Assembly (NCBI GenBank): GCA_030668065.1
Contig: DAOUUS010000053.1
Span: 1-8,706, forward strand
From: Candidatus Methanophagales archaeon
GTDB taxonomy: Archaea; Halobacteriota; Syntropharchaeia; Alkanophagales; Methanospirareceae
Direction of reading: 5' to 3'
DNA length: 8,706 bases
A program made the position numbers and the translations under genes. Positions within the stretch are counted from its first letter, which is position 1, and each line of letters starts with the position of its first letter. This document shows positions 4,734 to 8,706 of this stretch, piece by piece. The notes beneath the pieces were generated by a model. The model searched no databases. It was given only the letters and a program-made list of their open reading frames with translations, and had not been told where the DNA came from.

Positions 4734-6827
4734 ATGCTTGAGCAACTTTTCAATCCCAGGGGCATAGCAGTAGTAGGGGCGACACCAAAAGCAGGAAAAG
4801 TGGGGAATACCCTTCTCACAAACCTGATTTCGTTTCAGAATAAGGATAATACGGCGCGGCGGATTTTTGCGGTGAACGCCAAGTATGATCGGATTTTGGA
4901 TGTCAAGTGCTATCCTTCAATTTTAGAACTCGAAGAAGCGGTGGACCTTGCTGTGGTAGCAGTGCCGGCGGTTAGCGTTCCTGAAGTAATTGAGCAGTGT
5001 GGCGAAAAAGGGATTTCAAATGTGGTTGTTATCTCGGCAGGTTTTAAAGAGGCAGGGCGAGAAGGTGCGGTGCTCGAATCAGAACTAATCCGGATAAGTG
5101 ATAAGTACGACTTGAACCTCGTGGGTCCAAACTGTGTAGGGCTATTAAACACGCATGCCGGCTTAAATGCTACTTTTGGTAAATCTGTGCCCACAAAAGG
5201 TAATATCGCGTTCTTGAGCCAATCGGGTGCTTTCGCATTGGCTGTTATTGACTGGTCAAAAGCAGCGAATGTTGGGTTCAGTAAGATCGTGTCCATCGGC
5301 AATAAAGCTGTTCTTGACGAGTGCGATTTCATCGAATACCTCTATAAGGACGCTGAGACAGACGTGATAGCGATGTATCTCGAGGACATAAGAGCAGGCA
5401 CTAGATTTATGGACATTGTAAGAGAGGTCACGAAAACGAAGCCTGTGGTAGTGATGAAAAGTGGGCGGACAGACGCGGGAGCGAAAGCTGCTTCAAGCCA
5501 TACAGGCAGCCTAGCCGGCAGTTCAGAAGCGTTCAGCACGGCATTTCAGCAATCAGGCGTGGTCGAGGTGAACACGATTAATGATTTGTTCGATTTCTCG
5601 CTCACTCTGTCGAGGATTCGTGGCATAACGGGTGGGATAGCAATTGTAACCAATTCCGGTGGGCCAGGAGTTATGGCTGCGGATGCAATAGAAGAATCCG
5701 GGCTTGTGCTTGCATCATTTGATAGAGACACGCTAGAAAAACTCCGTGTATTAGATATGGCTAATTTTTATAATCCCGTTGATGTCAGGGGTGATGCGGA
5801 TGCGGATAAATTCGGTACCGCTCTTGGTATCGTGGCTGCCGATGAACAAGTAGGCGCAATAATCGCTATCCTTTCGCCCACGGCGCAGATAGAATTCGAT
5901 AAAGCAGGGGATTACGTCATGGACGTGAACGAAAAGAAACCGATTATTCCCGTGTTTATGGGTGGTGAATCTGTTATAGGTGCAATAGATCGGTTTAAAC
6001 TGCACGGTATTACAAATTACTTCGACCCCGTAAGGGCGGTAAAAGCACTATCCGCAGTTGGCCGGTATAGCAAAGGTCGTGAAAGAGTATCTGTGCAAAC
6101 GCCGTACTTCAAAGCGGATAGAAAAGCCATTTCGGACTTGATAGCAGCCCGAAATAGAAAAGGACTAAAAGACGGAGTAGGTGTGGATGGTTTTAAACTG
6201 TTAGAGGCCTATGGTATACCCGTGCCATCATGCGGTAACGCAGAAACAGCAGAAGCAGCATTAGAACTCGCGGACCGGATAGGCTATCCCGTGAGTATGA
6301 AAATTGTTTCCCCGGATATAATACATAAAACGGATGTGGGTTGTGTAAAACTAAACGTAGGACGAGAAGAGGTAAAAGAAACGTTCTTTGAAATCATGAA
6401 CCGGGCTGAGAAATACACGAGCACGAGGCGGATAGAAGGTGTTCTCGTTCAGCAGATGGTTGGAGACGGTAAAGAGGTGATCGTAGGTATGAAACGGGAC
6501 ACGAATTTTGGACCTTTGATAATGTTTGGACTGGGCGGTATTTATGTAGAAGTATTCAAAGACGTTTCGTTCAGGATACCACCTTTAAGTACGGCAGATG
6601 CACTAGAAATGATTAAAAGTGTTAAGGCGTATAGAATTTTAAAGGGCATACGAGGGGAGCCGATGTCTGATATAGACTCGTTAGTGAAGGTTTTACTCAG
6701 GTTTTCACAAATCTGTATGGATTTCCCGGAGGTGCTCGAAGCAGATTTGAATCCCGTTAAGGTCTTTGAAAACGGTAAAGGTTGCTGTGCACTAGATTTC
6801 AAGATGACTATTGGTTACCGGCTGTAA
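4734..6827 (+). CDS. acd: ADP-forming acetyl-CoA synthetase, alpha and beta subunits fused
   Basis: 697 aa, the normal length of fused enzymes. It catalyses acetyl-CoA (or another acyl-CoA) + ADP + Pi to acid + ATP + CoA in the cytoplasm, an energy-conserving step typical of archaea. Domains: CoA-binding Rossmann fold (about 1-130, RGIAVVGATPKAGKVGNTLL), succinyl-CoA-synthetase-like domain (about 155-290), with the phosphohistidine His256 in SSHTGSLAG, a second ligase domain (about 300-450), a short linker, and a C-terminal ATP-grasp module (about 480-697). In the last, HKTD at 531-534 holds the second histidine thought to relay phosphate, and FGLGGIYVEVFKDVSFRIPPL plus EADLNPV mark the nucleotide site. 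One oddity is HKTDVGC, where most homologues I recall have HKTDVGG. It is followed after 50 bp by the BioD/DRTGG gene, a common pairing. Acyl specificity cannot be read from sequence. Confidence 0.95.
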   Translation: MLEQLFNPRGIAVVGATPKAGKVGNTLLTNLISFQNKDNTARRIFAVNAKYDRILDVKCYPSILELEEAVDLAVVAVPAVSVPEVIEQCGEKGISNVVVISAGFKEAGREGAVLESELIRISDKYDLNLVGPNCVGLLNTHAGLNATFGKSVPTKGNIAFLSQSGAFALAVIDWSKAANVGFSKIVSIGNKAVLDECDFIEYLYKDAETDVIAMYLEDIRAGTRFMDIVREVTKTKPVVVMKSGRTDAGAKAASSHTGSLAGSSEAFSTAFQQSGVVEVNTINDLFDFSLTLSRIRGITGGIAIVTNSGGPGVMAADAIEESGLVLASFDRDTLEKLRVLDMANFYNPVDVRGDADADKFGTALGIVAADEQVGAIIAILSPTAQIEFDKAGDYVMDVNEKKPIIPVFMGGESVIGAIDRFKLHGITNYFDPVRAVKALSAVGRYSKGRERVSVQTPYFKADRKAISDLIAARNRKGLKDGVGVDGFKLLEAYGIPVPSCGNAETAEAALELADRIGYPVSMKIVSPDIIHKTDVGCVKLNVGREEVKETFFEIMNRAEKYTSTRRIEGVLVQQMVGDGKEVIVGMKRDTNFGPLIMFGLGGIYVEVFKDVSFRIPPLSTADALEMIKSVKAYRILKGIRGEPMSDIDSLVKVLLRFSQICMDFPEVLEADLNPVKVFENGKGCCALDFKMTIGYRL

Positions 6828-6850
6828 TGTTTATTCTTTAGTAAAGCTAT

Positions 6851-6877
6851 TTCTTATAAAGGAAAGAAGAGAAGGAA
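6851..6877 (+). promoter_or_regulatory. TATA-like element and ribosome site before the DRTGG gene
   Basis: TTATAAA (6854-6860) could start a leaderless or very short transcript near the ATG, while GAAGGAA (6871-6877) directly precedes the ATG and would serve co-translation if the gene is read from the acd promoter. Which applies is not decided by the sequence. Confidence 0.35.
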
Positions 6878-7936
6878 ATGAAAAATCTGCTCGTGTCATC
6901 CGTGGAGGAATATTCGGGAAAAAGTGCTGTGATAATAGCCTTAGGGCTGCTACTGCGTGAAGAGGGTTTCAAAGTTGGCTACTTCAAACCTTTTGGTGTC
7001 GGTATCACCCGGATTGGCGACCAGTTAGTGGATGAGGACGCTTACAATACCGCAATCGCGTTAAATACCGGTGATGATATGGAAGACATATGCCCGGTCA
7101 AACTTGACCGCCCGTATGAGGAATTTGTTTGTTCTGTGTTCCCCGATGTGTTTAAGACGAGAGTGCTGGATTCGTATGAGCGGATCTCTGCGGATAAGGA
7201 TATAGTCCTTGTGGAGGGCGCAGCCTCGTATGAAGTAGGACTGGCACTGGGCCTTTGTGACCGGGATATCGCATCCGCACTGGATTTAGATATTCTTATG
7301 GCGGTGAAATACACGAGCGATTTCGTGCTCGACCATGTCCTGGCAGCAAAAGAGTTCTTTGGGGCTAGTCTTAAGTTCGTTCTGTTCAATCAGCTCGCGG
7401 GTTATAAGAAGGCGTATGTCAATGAGGTTGTAGCCGGTTTTTTAAAAGCGAATGGGATGGAGCTGTTAGGTTCGATGCCTTATGATCCACTACTTGCAGG
7501 CTTGTTTGTGAGCGAAATATGTGAAGCACTGAATGGCGAATGGCTTGTTAAGATCGAGGAGGATGTATTAATCGAGGAGTTCTTGATAGGTGCGATGTCG
7601 CCACAGTCAGCCCTGAAATATTTCAGACGTGTGCGACAGGCGGCATTGATTACCGGTGGTGATCGTGCAGATTTGCAAAATCTCGCTTTAGAGACTGGCA
7701 CGATAAAATGTATACTTTTGACCGGGCATTTGGAGCCGCCGCAAACGATGCTTGGAAAAGCAGAAGAGAAAGGTGTGCCGGTTATTTTGGTTATGGACGA
7801 CACACTCACGACTATGGAGAAGGTGGACGAGATATTTGGTAAAGCTCGGATAAGGGGCGATGCGAAGATAAAGAAGCTTAAAGAGTTAGTTGTAGAGTAT
7901 GTGGATATAAACCGGCTGAAAGAATATCTGGGATAA
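6878..7936 (+). CDS. BioD-like/DRTGG-domain protein, phosphotransacetylase N-terminal family (COG0857)
   Basis: 352 aa, full length for the family. Residues 1 to about 215 form a dethiobiotin-synthetase-like P-loop ATPase: SSVEEYSGKSA (7-17) is the modified Walker A, KPFG (37-40) and LVEGAA (111-116) are typical BioD-fold positions, and NQLAGY (171-176) is near the base-binding site. Residues about 225-335 are a DRTGG domain, with GGDRADLQNLALETG (260-274). The same two domains form the N-terminus of long bacterial phosphotransacetylases, where they regulate the enzyme; here there is no catalytic phosphotransacetylase domain. It lies 50 bp after acd, which suggests a regulatory or accessory role in acyl-CoA/acetate metabolism; the biochemical function is not established. 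A T7 run follows 17 nt after the stop. Confidence 0.92.
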   Translation: MKNLLVSSVEEYSGKSAVIIALGLLLREEGFKVGYFKPFGVGITRIGDQLVDEDAYNTAIALNTGDDMEDICPVKLDRPYEEFVCSVFPDVFKTRVLDSYERISADKDIVLVEGAASYEVGLALGLCDRDIASALDLDILMAVKYTSDFVLDHVLAAKEFFGASLKFVLFNQLAGYKKAYVNEVVAGFLKANGMELLGSMPYDPLLAGLFVSEICEALNGEWLVKIEEDVLIEEFLIGAMSPQSALKYFRRVRQAALITGGDRADLQNLALETGTIKCILLTGHLEPPQTMLGKAEEKGVPVILVMDDTLTTMEKVDEIFGKARIRGDAKIKKLKELVVEYVDINRLKEYLG

Positions 7937-7953
7937 GTGTATTTCGGGAGAAG

Positions 7954-7960
7954 TTTTTTT
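7954..7960 (+). terminator. Poly-T transcription terminator
   Basis: Seven consecutive T (7954-7960) lie 17 nt after the stop codon of the DRTGG gene and just before the next TATA box. Archaeal RNA polymerase stops at such runs without a stem. It separates the acd cluster from the helicase unit. Confidence 0.65.
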
Positions 7961-7969
7961 GATGCTACC

Positions 7970-7983
7970 GGAAACTATAAATA
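7970..7983 (+). promoter_or_regulatory. Promoter of the helicase unit (BRE and TATA)
   Basis: CTATAAATA (7975-7983) is a strong archaeal TATA box, and the preceding purine-rich GGAAA (7970-7974) fits a TFB-recognition element. Transcription would start near 8003-8008. This leaves a leader of about 60 nt to the ATG at 8068 and about 140 nt to the GTG at 8147, long compared with other genes in the window. Confidence 0.6.
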
Positions 7984-8054
7984 GCTACACGAAATTCAAA
8001 TAACCAACGGATGTTATGTCTGATAGGTACAAAGGTTGAACGTAAAACCAAAAA

Positions 8055-8139
8055 GGAGGGATATGGGATGGTGAACTTTATTTTGCTTTCGCTTTTTTCG
8101 TATGTGAATATGGAGGTAAAGAAAAACGGAACTGTTTGA
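8055..8139 (+). CDS. Short upstream frame (leader peptide) or displaced N-terminus of the helicase
   Basis: GGAGGG (8055-8060) lies 7 nt before ATG 8068, a better ribosome site than any other in the window. The frame runs 23 codons, hydrophobic at first (VNFILLSLFSY), with a second ATG at 8110, and stops with TGA at 8137-8139. That stop is 7 nt before the GTG at 8147 of the helicase. T6 (8093-8098) lies within it. It may be a translated leader peptide coupled to the helicase. Alternatively it is the true start of the helicase, thrown out of frame by one extra A in 8122-8126: without it, MEVKK continues directly as TELFEGQVIS. The sequence alone cannot choose. Confidence 0.35.
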
Positions 8140-8146
8140 AGGGCAG

Positions 8147-8706
8147 GTGATTTCCGCGCCGTTTCTGAGCGAGCAGGCGGAAGTAAAGAAATTTGAGAGA
8201 CGAGCAGGGTATTTCTTGCTTGAAGTAATCCTGCGCAACAGCAGCACCTACAAACAGCTCCGAATTTCTGAAGCACAACTCGAACAACTTAATGTTGTGA
8301 CATCAGACACTTTTGCATACACCAGTAACAGCGAAGATTTCTTCTTCTGGATTGAGGCGAACATACTGAGATTGGCATACCAATTCGACCCGCTGCTTGC
8401 TGTGAATGTATCTCAGGTTGACCCGTTACCACACCAGATCGAGGCAGTCTATTCCTATGCTCTACGTGATCCCAAGGTTAGATTCCTCATTGCAGACGAT
8501 GCGGGTGCCGGAAAGACGATAATGGCCGGACTCATCATTAAAGAACTGCAGTACCGTAATTTAGCAAAGAATATACTTATCGTAGCGCCCGGGCATCTAA
8601 AATATCAATGGCTGCGCGAAATGAAGAGTAAGTTTGGCACAAATTTCACTTTAGTGAACCGCAGTTTGATGGAGTCCAACTGGGGTCAGAACATCTGGGA
8701 GACGCA
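8147..8706 (+). CDS. SNF2-type DEAD/DEAH helicase, defence-island type (3'-truncated, start uncertain)
   Basis: The frame is open from 8120 to the window end, so only the N-terminal part of what is usually a protein of about 1000 aa is present. Q-like motif VDPLPHQIEAVYSYAL is followed by Walker A DDAGAGKTIMAG (Lys codon 8513-8515) and motif Ia region NILIVAPGHLKYQW. From memory these match SNF2-family helicases found with DNA methylases (DUF1156), DUF499 or phospholipase D proteins, and DrmD of class 1 DISARM; they act as ATP-driven DNA translocases in antiphage systems. GTG 8147 is the first standard start in frame, but codons 8126-8146 (TELFEGQ) look family-like, GGAGGT (8112-8117) stands 8 nt before ACG 8126, and removing one A from 8122-8126 joins the frame to ATG 8110. 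Possibly a decayed start, a frameshift or a sequencing error. Neighbours that would decide the system are outside the window. Confidence 0.85.
   Translation, partial: MISAPFLSEQAEVKKFERRAGYFLLEVILRNSSTYKQLRISEAQLEQLNVVTSDTFAYTSNSEDFFFWIEANILRLAYQFDPLLAVNVSQVDPLPHQIEAVYSYALRDPKVRFLIADDAGAGKTIMAGLIIKELQYRNLAKNILIVAPGHLKYQWLREMKSKFGTNFTLVNRSLMESNWGQNIWET

Noticed and set aside
4910..6802. Several minus-strand frames inside acd
   Set aside because: They are antisense shadows of a strongly conserved coding sequence and are rich in Ser/Thr/Pro as expected for such shadows.
7965..8287. Three overlapping minus-strand frames over the helicase leader
   Set aside because: No ribosome site or known pattern; they overlap the promoter and the conserved N-terminal coding of the helicase on the plus strand.
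1..8706. CRISPR array, insertion sequence or attachment site
   Set aside because: I see no regularly spaced repeats, transposase or integrase sequence, or tRNA-linked direct repeats anywhere in the window.

Overview
The window reads as a euryarchaeal chromosome fragment, perhaps from a methanogen or ANME-type (Methanomicrobia-like) lineage. The evidence is a short archaeal-type adenylosuccinate synthetase, a fused ADP-forming acetyl-CoA synthetase next to a BioD-like/DRTGG protein, small archaeal winged-helix proteins, TATA boxes rather than -35/-10 elements, and several genes whose start lies close to the predicted transcription start. The exact lineage is inference.

Layout: 1-771 is the 3' part of a membrane-anchored family 2 glycosyltransferase. 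777-1580 holds two small convergent winged-helix genes, each with inverted repeats near its predicted transcription start. 1580-1993 has no convincing protein gene, but 1741-1975 is a G+C-rich block with several local hairpins and two purine-rich tracts on the minus strand; it may be an unassigned structured RNA. 1994-3001 (minus) is purA, divergent from a small helical hypothetical gene (3065-3418). A YjbQ-family gene (3462-3878, minus) is divergent from a HAD phosphatase (3976-4668) across a TATA-like element readable both ways. Then come acd (4734-6827) and its usual partner, a COG0857-type BioD/DRTGG protein (6878-7936), ending at a T7 terminator.

After 7960 the content changes. A strong TATA box (7975-7983) precedes a leader of roughly 140 nt and a SNF2-type helicase that runs off the right edge at 8706. 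The helicase resembles those found in archaeal and bacterial defence islands (DISARM DrmD-like, or next to DUF1156 methylases). Its 5' end is abnormal: the reading frame reaches 8120 but the only standard start is GTG at 8147, while a good Shine-Dalgarno sits 8 nt before an in-frame ACG, and an upstream ATG frame would join the helicase frame if one A of an A5 run were removed.

How the genes work together: Acd conserves energy as ATP from acetyl-CoA (acetate formation or the reverse), and the neighbouring DRTGG protein is probably linked to the same acyl-CoA/acyl-phosphate metabolism. PurA serves AMP synthesis. The two winged-helix genes look like local, possibly self-acting regulators. The helicase end suggests that a defence island begins at the right border.
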